Below are positions 36,080 to 45,488 of a DNA stretch of 64,000 nt, piece by piece. The translations under genes and the position numbers were made by a program. The DNA is from Phytophthora sp. 'mugwort' (Eukaryota > Oomycota > Peronosporomycetes > Peronosporales > Peronosporaceae): NCBI GenBank assembly GCA_033558025.1, contig JAUCEF010000011.1, forward strand, positions 2,666,001 to 2,730,000, read 5' to 3'. The first letter of the stretch is position 1. Every line of letters begins with the position of its first letter. Under the pieces are notes generated by a model, which saw only the letters and a program-made list of their open reading frames with translations, had not been told where the DNA came from and searched no databases.

Positions 36080-36913
36080 ATGGTGTCCTCCAAGTCCTCC
36101 GATCAGTCTGAAGTCATGTACACCATGCGCTCCGAGATGTTCGCCAAGAAGAATGGCCAAGATCTCCAACGTTATGAACCACGTCGTGGTTTTGGTCCGT
36201 GGGGTTTCGGCCCCCGAGGCTTTGGCCGGGCGCCCTGGGTGTAAGTGTTGTTGCTGCCTTGTACTGTACTAAGGTAATTGCTCACTGGGTGCTTTCCTTG
36301 TGTTTCTTTGACCTGATCAGGGACATCACACCAGCCGAACGTGACGTGTTCGTTAAGTACCGTCAAAAAGGTACGCGTCGTGCCGCGTTCGGCGGATTAT
36401 TAGGAGCGACGGCAATGGCTGGTATCTGGAATGCGGCTGCGTTAGGAACACCCTGGGGTGTTGTTGGAGTGTTCGGTTAGTTCTTGTTATCGTACTTACT
36501 GGATAGGGATTTATTCGTTGTTCTAATGTTTTTATTTTTTTCTGTAGTTGGCGGTGCAATTGGTGCCAGAACGTCGATGAGAACAAGCAACATTCGCACC
36601 GAATTGTTTACGGAGCTGCTCCAACTTCCTGGGGACAAAGCTCCGCATGCAGCCCAAGCGAGAGAGATGTACATCATGCTTTGCGATAGAAATGCAGATG
36701 AATTGTTTGTTCTGACCTCGATCTGATCGTGTTTTTGACCTTAAGTCTCCAGACGAAGCTGGCACACAACGCGTACGCTCAAGAGCTGCTCAGGGGTGCG
36801 GGGTTATCGGCGTATGTCTGGCATGTTAGCAATACTTAAAATGTTCCTCATAATTGACTCGAAACTTCTTTGTTTATGACAGGGTGTCGTCGATCCAAGA
36901 CAAGAACAAGTGA
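36080..36913 (+). CDS. Small glycine-rich membrane protein, five exons, unrecognised
   Basis: The proposed exons are 36080-36240, 36321-36475, 36548-36708, 36753-36811 and 36883-36913, giving 188 aa. Introns 1, 2 and 4 have good GT-AG ends; the third (donor gttctg, 44 nt) is weak, and without it the protein would stop at 36724-36726. Residues 1-53 are charged, ending in an aromatic/Gly/Arg stretch (GFGPWGFGPRGFGRAPW). Two glycine/alanine-rich hydrophobic segments follow at about 75-95 and 97-112, then a charged helical tail ending SSIQDKNK. The pattern suggests a small two-pass membrane protein, perhaps of an organelle, but no family is recognised. It is convergent with the first ankyrin-TIR gene, with 179 bp between the stops. 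Confidence 0.6.
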
Positions 36914-37092
36914 AGCAAAAAAAACAATTTGAGATACGACCTCGCATACCAGATTTTTTCAAGAGAATCCTCTTATGTAAGGTTTCTTATCGACGTTAAT
37001 GCTCAAATATTCTTCACTCATAGGTTGGAGTTCCTCAAAATTCTGAGTTGGTGGTCGAGTCCCCTTAATAAGCGAGAGCACTCATATTTTAC

Positions 37093-40000
37093 TTATTTTG
37101 GCGGCGTCTTGTCGCTCAGCATCGCGTCAAAGCTGATGCTAATAGGGTCGCTCGATTCCGTGAGCTCCAGCATGCTGATGGACGAGCTGGATCCTCGTTG
37201 GCGGGTGTCGAAGCTGCCATCACTGGAGAGAGCGCCCAATGCAGGATGTTGTTGCATCGCTCTCGAGAACGATGAGACTTTCTCTTGTCCAATATTCCCC
37301 TCATCATTGTCTTCGTCCGAATCAAAGTCGTCGTCTTGGATTCCCGCGTATGAAATCTCCTCGTCTTCCTCTTCGAGATCGTCCGTGATACGCCCAACAA
37401 GCGTCGAGAAGTTTCCAATCATGGACTGCGACAGACTCATATCGGAAGTCAAGCTACGCGTTGTACCCGTCGATTCAGCAAAAGTCTGCGAGAGTCGCGT
37501 CGGTGGCAACCCAAAGTTGGTCGTGTCACTCCGTGAGCTTGCAAAAAGACTGTGAGAATTGGGACGGCGTCTTCGGATGCTTCCTTCAGTACCGGGGCTC
37601 TGGAATGGTTTGTAAGAGCTACCAGCCGACACGAAGCTGTCACGTAAGTCGGCAAACCCACCACGAAGCTGTACGTCGCTTGTATTGCCATGGCCGCCAC
37701 CGTAGAAGCTGAAGAGTTGTTGACCACCAACGTTGAAACTCGGAAGCGAAGCCCCAATGCTGATGCCGTAGACCTCTTCACGCAGCGCGTCCAGCAGGTG
37801 TCGCAGTGACTGACGAAAGCCCATCATGTCGCCTTTTGTGAAGAAGTGGAAAAACTCGCTACGTGAGAGACTGTACTTGATGTCAAGATTGAAGTCCATG
37901 CGGTTCACAACCACCGGCAGGATCTTTTTGCCTTTATCTTCAGCAAAAGCGAGTTGGTCCTTCACCAATTCACTAGTCAAAGTCTTTTCAGAGATGAGAA
38001 TCACAAAGGCAGAACACTTGAGAATGGCTTCCTTAGCTTCGTGGATGCGCACCGACATGTCTTCGTTGCGAGACAGCATGGGCTTGGGCTTCTCTAGTTC
38101 CTCTTCCTTGTCCTCATCAATCGTCGTCGACAGTTTAACCATGTGCTTACGGTCCACGTAGCACCTCAGACCTCCTTCACGACACAGATCAACACAGAGT
38201 TTCCGTACGAATCGCTGGTGATAGTCCCCATGGCTGATAAACACGAACTGTTCCCCGCTGGCAGTGGCCGTGTTGAGTTCTTGCAGATCTTCCACAATAC
38301 TATCGCTCGTGTTGGGTTCATCGACAGCGTGCGAGTTTCTCCCCGAGATGGCGTTGTACCGTCCTTCACGCTTGGCCATCTCTTTGCTGGTAGCTCTGTG
38401 GAAGTAATAGCCTCCCGTGTCAAGAATGATACTATCAGAGACGCCACAGTCGTCAACTAAGCTATTCGAGCTCGTGCTGCTCAAAATACTCAGGTTCGTG
38501 CCGTTGTAGTCGTAATTGTTGAGTCGCATGCCACGCTGGCTGGTAGGGAACACGCTGTTGGAACCGATCGAGCGAGAAGATCCCGGTGCACCGCGGCGAA
38601 TACTGTTCCCAATCACAATCGGCATGACCGGATCGTCACCAAGTTCGTGAAGTGACGAACCATTCGAGTCGGACGAATAGTAATTCGGAGTATCAAACGC
38701 TGACAAGGCCAGCGCTCGTTCATCAAACTTCATCGAATCCATGCCGTACGTGTTCGTGGAGCTCATACCAGATGCTGCATGGTTAAGACGACGGCTACGC
38801 ATCCCGCCACTTCCATGGCCTGATCCTGTCGTCGGATTGGTCTCTGCACGACGCATGTTGCGCTTGATGTTGTCCTCCTTGCGCTTCTCAATCTCGTCTC
38901 GCATACCGTCTAATAACATGCGAAGCTGGTTCTTGTAGGCGATCTCGTCGTATTCGTACCGGGTGCCCTTGTCACTCACGTGCTCCACCCTCACGATAGC
39001 GCTCTCGAATGGGACCAGCTGCCGTGTGTACAAATATACTTGAAGCTCTTCCGAGATCTTGGCATGCTCTGTGGATATGGCCAGAATGGGCGTCCCCACC
39101 TGCTTGGCCAACGCCAACTCCTTCAAACACCATTCCGACTGGGCATAATCTTCTGTAAGTATGCAAAGCACGACTGCAGCATTCGTGATGCCTCGTGCAA
39201 TCTCTTCTCGCCAAACAGAGCCACCGCCAATGCCACTTGGATCCATCAGATCCAGCCACACGGTGATGTTGGCATCTTCAAGAGACTTGCGAAGTTTCAA
39301 TGCAAACTCCATGTGCGAGTGCGTATAACTAATCATGACATCGCGCGTGCCTGCTGCCCGCTTGATCTCAAACTGAAGTCTGGTGGACGTCGTACAGTCA
39401 ATAGGACGAAACCCATCGTGATTTGTACGCATGATGTCACCTCCCATGCTCAGCAAGGCCAGTGCGGTCTGCTGGTCGTCCAGTTTTACTGCCAAGTGCA
39501 GAGCAGTATCCCCCGTCGATCGAAGTTGGTGGTTAATGTCGCCACCACTCGCAACGAGCGCCTTAAACATGTCCACAGCAGTGCCGCCAGCACAAGCTGC
39601 ACACATGATGGGGGTCATATCGCCATCATCGATGATCCTCGGGTCTGCACCGTGAGCCAACAACACTCTCACAATATCCACGCGATTCACTCGAGCTGCC
39701 CAGTGAAGTGCTGTACGTCCATGTGCATCCTGGAAATTGGCATTGGCCCTGGCAGCCAGCAGCATCTCCACAGCCCCCACAGCGCCATTGACTGCAGCCC
39801 AATGGAGCGGCGTCCGCTTGTTAAGACCAATGTAACCGAGCTCTCCTAGGACGTCTGGGTTCACCTTTTTCCGCAAGAAACTCCGGATCGTCGCAACATC
39901 ATCCATAGCAGCTGCTGCGTGTAGTGGTGTGAGTGCCACATCGCCTCCCCAGTCTTCTAGCACCTGTGCCACAGCATAATTCCCCCGTAAATATGCCAAC

Positions 40001-41802
40001 TGCAACACTGTAATTGTGTTCATGTGGCCTGGATCCGGGATAGCGAGATGGTTGGCACCAGCTCGTAGCAAGACGTGCACAATTTCTGGGTGATCCGCGA
40101 GGAAAATCGGCGGTAAGCGACTCTCACAGCGATACGACGACTTGGAACACAGGTTGACGTCAGCTCCATGGGCAATGAGCCACCGCACAGCCGCGAGACG
40201 ACCCGTGCTCACTGCACAATGCAACGGCGTCACGAGCGTCGTCTTGAACACTGAACTATACGTCTCATCGGCCGAGACGACAGGCTTGGGGATGAAATAA
40301 CTCGCGAGGTACCAGAAGACGTCCCCTGTGCTGAATCTCACGCGTGAGACTTTATCGAACGCGTTGACCTTGAAATGGGCCATGTACAAGAGTTCCAGCG
40401 CCGCAATATTGCCTTGATATGCTGCTACGTGCATGGGGTTCTTCTTGGCAAGCCCAAAGATGCCAAACACCATGACGGGGTCCACATACAGTTCGCATGC
40501 AAAGCTCTCGCCCAGATAGAGCTTCGCGATGCGGATCGAGCGACGAATGAGCTTGAGGTCGCCTAGTTGAGCACCTCGGAAAAGTCTCTTGCGAATGTCC
40601 TTGACAATGGTCGACTTGGCTGGACTGGAAGCTGGTCTCGTCTCGGTATTTTTCTGCTCTTGGCGCTTCTTGCGACGCATCTTGGAGCGCAACATATGCG
40701 CTTTGACGTCCCCCGTCTGGTCGCTCTCTTTGAAGGCGCCCAGCTGCATCTTTAAATGCTCTCGGAACCGAGCAAACGCTCGCATGAGCACGAAAAGGAG
40801 CCAGAACATAACGATCGCGCAGCCGCAGAAAACGTAGGCTGGGATGTTGGAGTCACAGTCGACAAAGATCTTGCCGCTCGCCACGTAGTAGACCAAGAAG
40901 CCGAGGATCAGCGCCTCATACAAGAAGATCCCGACGCCCACGAGCTCACAAATCTGCAGACAAACGGTGCGTTTGACCTTTTGGAGTCGCCCAACTTGAT
41001 CAATGCGCTGTTCTCTCCGGAATGGCTCGAAAACACGCAGTCCGGATGCTGGGAGCCCCAGGATAAACACAGCCGGGAACAAATGATATACTAACGCTGC
41101 CAATGCCAGCGACGTCGAGCAGCTCGGTTCGTTATTGGACACGAGAACCTTCAATGGAGACCCGACGTACAACCTCCCATGACGAATATCGTCCGCGTCC
41201 GACTCGTAGAAGTAAAAGAAACCGAGTGCCATCACATCTATGAGCACAATGAGCTGGGAGAGTCGTAGTAGCTTCCTGGAGAAATACGAATTGCTCTGGA
41301 ACTGACCATTGAGGTATCTCTTGGGGAGTTTGGGGAGAACCGAGTCGCGCAAGTCCATGGAGCTCATGTGCATCGTGTGCTCGGTCGCGTCGGCTTTGCT
41401 GCTCTCATCTGTATCCTTACGAAACTGTTCTACCTCTTGTTCTCCTTTGTGTTCTACCGCGTCAGTGTCTTCTAGTGTGAGAGTCCGGGGTCCTTGCTGA
41501 AGGTTGTGCGTTATCCTGTCCGCTCCGCTCAGTCTCGCATCTGAGCCGTTCGTCGCTCTACTTGGACGGTAGAGCGGTTCTACCGTCTCATTCTGCTGTC
41601 GAGAAGCGTCCGGAGCCGAGACCAGCGAGCCGTGACCGCCCGACTCAGCGTCGCTATTGAACGTGTCTTGGCGTGTGTACTCCTTGGTGTGGACCTTGAC
41701 GGGCGTCTCAAGCTTGGCGTATTGGGTCTGTGTGGTCTGCGCGTCCTGCTGCTCGTCCTCGTGGTCGGTATTGACGGTCAGGTTAACGTTGGGGAGGTCC
41801 AT
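37093..41802 (-). CDS. Four-TM ankyrin-repeat protein with two TIR domains (copy A)
   Basis: A single exon encodes 1569 aa from a true ATG at 41802 to TAA at 37093. Residues 1-180 are polar and probably disordered. Four hydrophobic segments lie at about 184-202, 231-250, 285-305 and 320-342. Ankyrin repeats run from about 408 to 815, with clear TPLHWAA and TALHWAA cores. TIR1 (about 820-960) starts RDVMISYTHS, has a W-L-D strand and a G-I-G-G-G-S-V-W loop, and carries SEWCLKEL, whose Glu is E895. In NAD-cleaving TIRs this Glu is the catalytic residue. After a Ser/Asn-rich linker, a diverged TIR2 (about 1185-1340) starts QFVFISHGDY and has Gln (Q1283, in DQLAFAED) at the same place. The tail is Ser-rich. 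This is probably an internal membrane-anchored signalling protein with ankyrin sensing; NADase activity is inference. No NB-ARC or kinase domain is present. Confidence 0.9.
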   Translation of the reverse strand: MDLPNVNLTVNTDHEDEQQDAQTTQTQYAKLETPVKVHTKEYTRQDTFNSDAESGGHGSLVSAPDASRQQNETVEPLYRPSRATNGSDARLSGADRITHNLQQGPRTLTLEDTDAVEHKGEQEVEQFRKDTDESSKADATEHTMHMSSMDLRDSVLPKLPKRYLNGQFQSNSYFSRKLLRLSQLIVLIDVMALGFFYFYESDADDIRHGRLYVGSPLKVLVSNNEPSCSTSLALAALVYHLFPAVFILGLPASGLRVFEPFRREQRIDQVGRLQKVKRTVCLQICELVGVGIFLYEALILGFLVYYVASGKIFVDCDSNIPAYVFCGCAIVMFWLLFVLMRAFARFREHLKMQLGAFKESDQTGDVKAHMLRSKMRRKKRQEQKNTETRPASSPAKSTIVKDIRKRLFRGAQLGDLKLIRRSIRIAKLYLGESFACELYVDPVMVFGIFGLAKKNPMHVAAYQGNIAALELLYMAHFKVNAFDKVSRVRFSTGDVFWYLASYFIPKPVVSADETYSSVFKTTLVTPLHCAVSTGRLAAVRWLIAHGADVNLCSKSSYRCESRLPPIFLADHPEIVHVLLRAGANHLAIPDPGHMNTITVLQLAYLRGNYAVAQVLEDWGGDVALTPLHAAAAMDDVATIRSFLRKKVNPDVLGELGYIGLNKRTPLHWAAVNGAVGAVEMLLAARANANFQDAHGRTALHWAARVNRVDIVRVLLAHGADPRIIDDGDMTPIMCAACAGGTAVDMFKALVASGGDINHQLRSTGDTALHLAVKLDDQQTALALLSMGGDIMRTNHDGFRPIDCTTSTRLQFEIKRAAGTRDVMISYTHSHMEFALKLRKSLEDANITVWLDLMDPSGIGGGSVWREEIARGITNAAVVLCILTEDYAQSEWCLKELALAKQVGTPILAISTEHAKISEELQVYLYTRQLVPFESAIVRVEHVSDKGTRYEYDEIAYKNQLRMLLDGMRDEIEKRKEDNIKRNMRRAETNPTTGSGHGSGGMRSRRLNHAASGMSSTNTYGMDSMKFDERALALSAFDTPNYYSSDSNGSSLHELGDDPVMPIVIGNSIRRGAPGSSRSIGSNSVFPTSQRGMRLNNYDYNGTNLSILSSTSSNSLVDDCGVSDSIILDTGGYYFHRATSKEMAKREGRYNAISGRNSHAVDEPNTSDSIVEDLQELNTATASGEQFVFISHGDYHQRFVRKLCVDLCREGGLRCYVDRKHMVKLSTTIDEDKEEELEKPKPMLSRNEDMSVRIHEAKEAILKCSAFVILISEKTLTSELVKDQLAFAEDKGKKILPVVVNRMDFNLDIKYSLSRSEFFHFFTKGDMMGFRQSLRHLLDALREEVYGISIGASLPSFNVGGQQLFSFYGGGHGNTSDVQLRGGFADLRDSFVSAGSSYKPFQSPGTEGSIRRRRPNSHSLFASSRSDTTNFGLPPTRLSQTFAESTGTTRSLTSDMSLSQSMIGNFSTLVGRITDDLEEEDEEISYAGIQDDDFDSDEDNDEGNIGQEKVSSFSRAMQQHPALGALSSDGSFDTRQRGSSSSISMLELTESSDPISISFDAMLSDKTPPK

Positions 41803-42985
41803 GACCTGTTACTGTGCCTAGAGAGCCCAGAGGGGCTTCCGCGCGCTAGTACAATGCGGGTTTGGCTTGGACGACGGGCGCGTGGTGCTAACTACCTGGC
41901 AAATGTATGGGACACCTGCGCCACAGGTAGCTGTACAGTAGGAGTTGAAGAGTGATTGTGCACTCGCTCCGTACACTTTGGAACGACGTGGAACGGACTA
42001 AAGGCTCAGCACGCAGACGGGGCGCATCAATGTCTGACTGGAATCAGTGTGTACACTGTACCATGTACGAACGATTTGGCTGTTGTCCGGACAGCTTGAG
42101 ACTGCTTGTACTGTACGAGCACCTTCCGGGTTTGTTACATTGCAGACGGCATTGCCAATTTTGCGGGACGGACGCAATGTGTGTGGACACTTTGGGGTTG
42201 AAACATTGGTGCTTTGAATAATACTTCGAAGTACTAATGCAAAAGGGATATCTATATAATATATTATGTTGCAGTACTACGCCTTGGCTCCTACAATGTG
42301 GTCGCTTTCAGCAATAGAAAAAGGAGATCGAGGCGACGGCGTTGCCTGCCGTGCTGACACGCGCATGTGTCTGCACTACGGGGGCCAGCGGCTGGTCGAG
42401 GAGAGGCGAGGACTTGAACACGACGACGCGTTAAGCGCGTTAAATTTTAACGACATAACGACGGCTGACATGCCTGCGAATGCACTTTGTTCAGTTTTCT
42501 AATATCTTACAGGAAATCCAGCCCTGCGGCAAGGGCCCTGTCGGATACTGCTAAGGGCGATCCAAGGCACAAGCTCTTGCTTGCTGGATATCCTGGACAA
42601 TGCTCGACAAGGTTATTGAGAGCGACCTCATCAGTGAGAATTTCGACGACTGCTGAAGCGTTTCGGTAGTGTTCGTTTTCAGCCGGTGGGACAAGACGGA
42701 TGGCGTCAGCTGTACCTCTCGTCTAGAATACGCTTCAACTGCATCCATGAGTCAGTGACGACTGAGAGTCAAAGGCGGTCTCAGGATAAAGTTGCCGCAG
42801 AGCTTGGGGCACTTGTAGGCTCGTACGAGCATAGCTCAACCCATACTGAACCTGTCCAACCGCCCATGCGTTGTTGAAACCTGTGGAAAGTTTATGAAGT
42901 GCACAACGAACGCTGGTTGTAACTCTCTGGTGGTGGGCACTGCACCTGTTCATGATATGATAGAGGTGCCTTGTCGTGTGGTTTA
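41803..42985. other. Intergenic region upstream of copy A and downstream of the glycosyltransferase
   Basis: This holds the presumed promoter of the 1569-aa gene (leftward) and the terminator side of the glycosyltransferase. No gene, repeat or transposon is recognised. AT-rich sequence (ctatataatatatta) near 42251-42266 is the only obvious compositional feature. Confidence 0.4.
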
Positions 42986-45059
42986 TTAGACCGCCTTATG
43001 ACCCACCTCATCGGCGCGGCTCACCTGGCCGTTCGCGGCTAGCTCCTCCGCTTCGAGGACCTCTAGCGGCGTCAGAGGCTGGAAAAGAGACAGCACAACC
43101 GACACGAACGTGCGCAAGATGATAGCTGCGCCGCAAAGAATCGCCCCGTAGATGAGATACACGTCCACAAGGTACGTCTTGTAGAGTGGCTGCAGGTTGC
43201 GCATCGGCAGCAAGTGACGAGCTCCAAATTCCGCGACGGCCAGCAGCTCGTCGACTGCACGTTCAACTCCACCGCCGGTCTTGACGAGCTCTCCAAGGTG
43301 ATCAGCATTGGCTCTAAAGTGCTCGCGCTCGTCAAACAACATTCTATCCACCGCCTCGCGCAGATTGCTCTCAGAAAATGATTTCCCATCGAGTCGTAAA
43401 CCGGCACCTGCTCGCACTACTGCGTTTACACCTTCAACTTGTTCAGCTGATTGAGGTAGCCCTAAGATAGGCACTCCGACAACGAGAGCCTCTTGCATAG
43501 TCTGAAAGTCTCCTGCAGTGAACAACAGAGTTATCTCAGGTGCCAGAGCGAGCACTGCTGAATCGTCCAGTCCGTCACCGAGAAACATGACCGAGTCCCG
43601 AGGACGTGAGCGCAAATCGAACGCTGCCTGCTGTTGCACCGTGATCTTCCACAACAGTCGGGCATCCACGGTTTCCAATGCGTTCATCTAAAGTATTATG
43701 AACAGAGCACAGTCAGATTTCGAATCATAGACGATACCAGAGCAGCAAGAGCACAAGACCTACGATGGTTGTGATGAATTCTGGGGTCAAAGGCACGTCG
43801 CTCTGGAAGCTAATAAACACCAGCGGTGTTTCCTGGTACTTCGTGGCCTCCAACCACGTGGTCAGCGTCGCTGGCAATCTGCTACGCCTAGCAGAACTAC
43901 TCTTGGCGTCTGCACGTTCACGCTGCAGCTTTGGCGACTGCAACAGACCTACCATCCTGAATTGAGGCGTCATAGGACGCGCCTCATCCAAGCCGAAGAC
44001 CGAGTTCGCGAGCACAAGCGCGTGCCCGTGCATCTGATGCTTGCTATCGATGGCTTCGAGTCCGTGTTCTTGCCGCACGGCATTAATCTCCTTATACACA
44101 AGCACTAGTCCCAGTCGGAAGCGCAGACGGTAGTAGCTATTCAAACACCGCTCCAGCACACTCGTTGTCTACAATATCCAACCAAAAAAAAACACCCCCA
44201 ACAAACAAGTATCAACATCAACGTTAGCCTTCCCAACACCTTTTTTTTCATCCCACGCAATCTCATCCATGTTACAGCTTCTTACGTGCATGGTAAAGTT
44301 GGAGAAAGGTGCGGGGATATACGCCGGGGGCGAGTCTATGTCAAACAACAAGTGCGGATCATTCACCACGTAAGGCAGTTGCAGTCGATGGCAGGCGTCA
44401 AAGCCCGCAAAAGTGTATCTGTCCACGACTACCAAGTCCGGACGATCGTCCTCGAGATCTTCTAGCAACGGTCCGAACATGGGGCGTTGGAATGACGCGT
44501 AGTAGCGCAAAGTATTGGCGTAGCTGTCATAGACTCCAAGACTCTGGAGCTCGCTCGAGTCCAGCGCTGTAGCCCGTCCTTTGCCCACGATATTACCTAA
44601 CGAAATGAACTCGACTCCGTCCAGGTCGCCCACCCATTGGCGGCAATTCTCGGGCAGCGCGAAGCCCACGCGCACGCCGCGGGACAGGAGCGTCTCGGCT
44701 AGGTGCTTGAGCGGCAGCATCTTGTCCAGAACAGGAATGCTCACTAGCACGACGTACAGATCGCTTGAAGTTGCCACTGCATTGCCAGTTTTGCTCTTGG
44801 AGGTGGTAGCTTCGGTAGTGGCGGCGGCATCGGCGCCCAGGTGCCCTAGACAGCAGATGAAGCCTAGCGTCAACAGCAGCCACGCGTTCGCTCGCCATTG
44901 GCGCTGCAGCCGCAGCCGCAAACTCGGCTCGTGGACGGCGCGAGGCTTGGGAGAGGAGGAAGAGGAGGCGGTAGTTAAGAGCTGCACGCGGTGGATGTGA
45001 GTGGACTGCACGGCCACGGAGCGCAGCCCCGAGAGCCCCAGCAGCTCCGACTCGGCCAT
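42986..45059 (-). CDS. UDP-glycosyltransferase (GT1-like) with signal anchor and C-terminal TM
   Basis: Three exons, 45059-44286, 44168-43764 and 43687-42986, join in phase 0 and give 626 aa. The introns are 117 and 76 nt, with GTAAG/TAG and GTAGGT/TAG ends. A hydrophobic segment near residues 55-75 could act as signal anchor. The N-terminal half has LVSIPVLDKMLPLKHLAETL and PDLVVVDRYTFAGFDA, as in family-1 glycosyltransferases. The C-terminal half holds the donor-site region EITLLFTAGDFQTMQEALVV followed by GVPILGLPQSAEQ. In most UGTs this is H-G-G...S...E with P...DQ; here the HGG is T450-A451-G452, so activity may be altered or lost. A transmembrane helix at about 569-595 precedes a short cytoplasmic tail, as in type I ER UGTs. 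The sugar and acceptor are unknown. Confidence 0.8.
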
Positions 45060-45488
45060 TGAGCTCGCGATTAGGCGATTTTGGCTCGGGTGTTATTCAA
45101 TGATAGTGGAAGGTTCGTAATGTAGAACATTTGTAAAGCAAGGTCCACGAAAGAGTATTCCGGTGCTGTAAAGCGCACAGTTGTTGTTCTATTGGTCATT
45201 AAAGCCAGGATACCGTGATTTTTAACTGAAACTGTGAAATGTCATGATAAATGTCACGACAGGAAATGCACTACTTCGTACATAGTATACTTAGTAGTCA
45301 ATTTATTGGTCGAGCGATGCAGTCACCCTGTTCTTTTACTCTGTGTGGCCTCTCGAGAAATGCTCGCTCTTCAGTCTCTAAATTCTTGTTCAGTTTGTCT
45401 TGGTGACTTTACTCAGAAATCTGCCTCCTTCTGGTCGTTGACTGGAAATTACTTGCTCTGGTTCCCGACTTGTACTTCGACGCTGCTC
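45060..45488. other. Intergenic region between the glycosyltransferase start and the cullin 3' end
   Basis: This serves as promoter region for the leftward glycosyltransferase. A TATCATTGAATAAC sequence, 45096-45109 read on the minus strand, lies about 37-50 nt upstream of the ATG and could be an initiator. No other feature is seen. Confidence 0.35.

Noticed and set aside
38980..39849. 289-codon open frame on the + strand opposite the first ankyrin-TIR gene
   Set aside because: It is antisense to the TIR1 and ankyrin-coding region, whose domains are unambiguous. Composition (His/Cys-rich, no domain) is that of a shadow frame.
44169..44285. Extension of the first glycosyltransferase frame to a stop at 44169
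   Set aside because: The extra residues are intron read-through; splicing at 44285/44169 restores the family sequence in phase.
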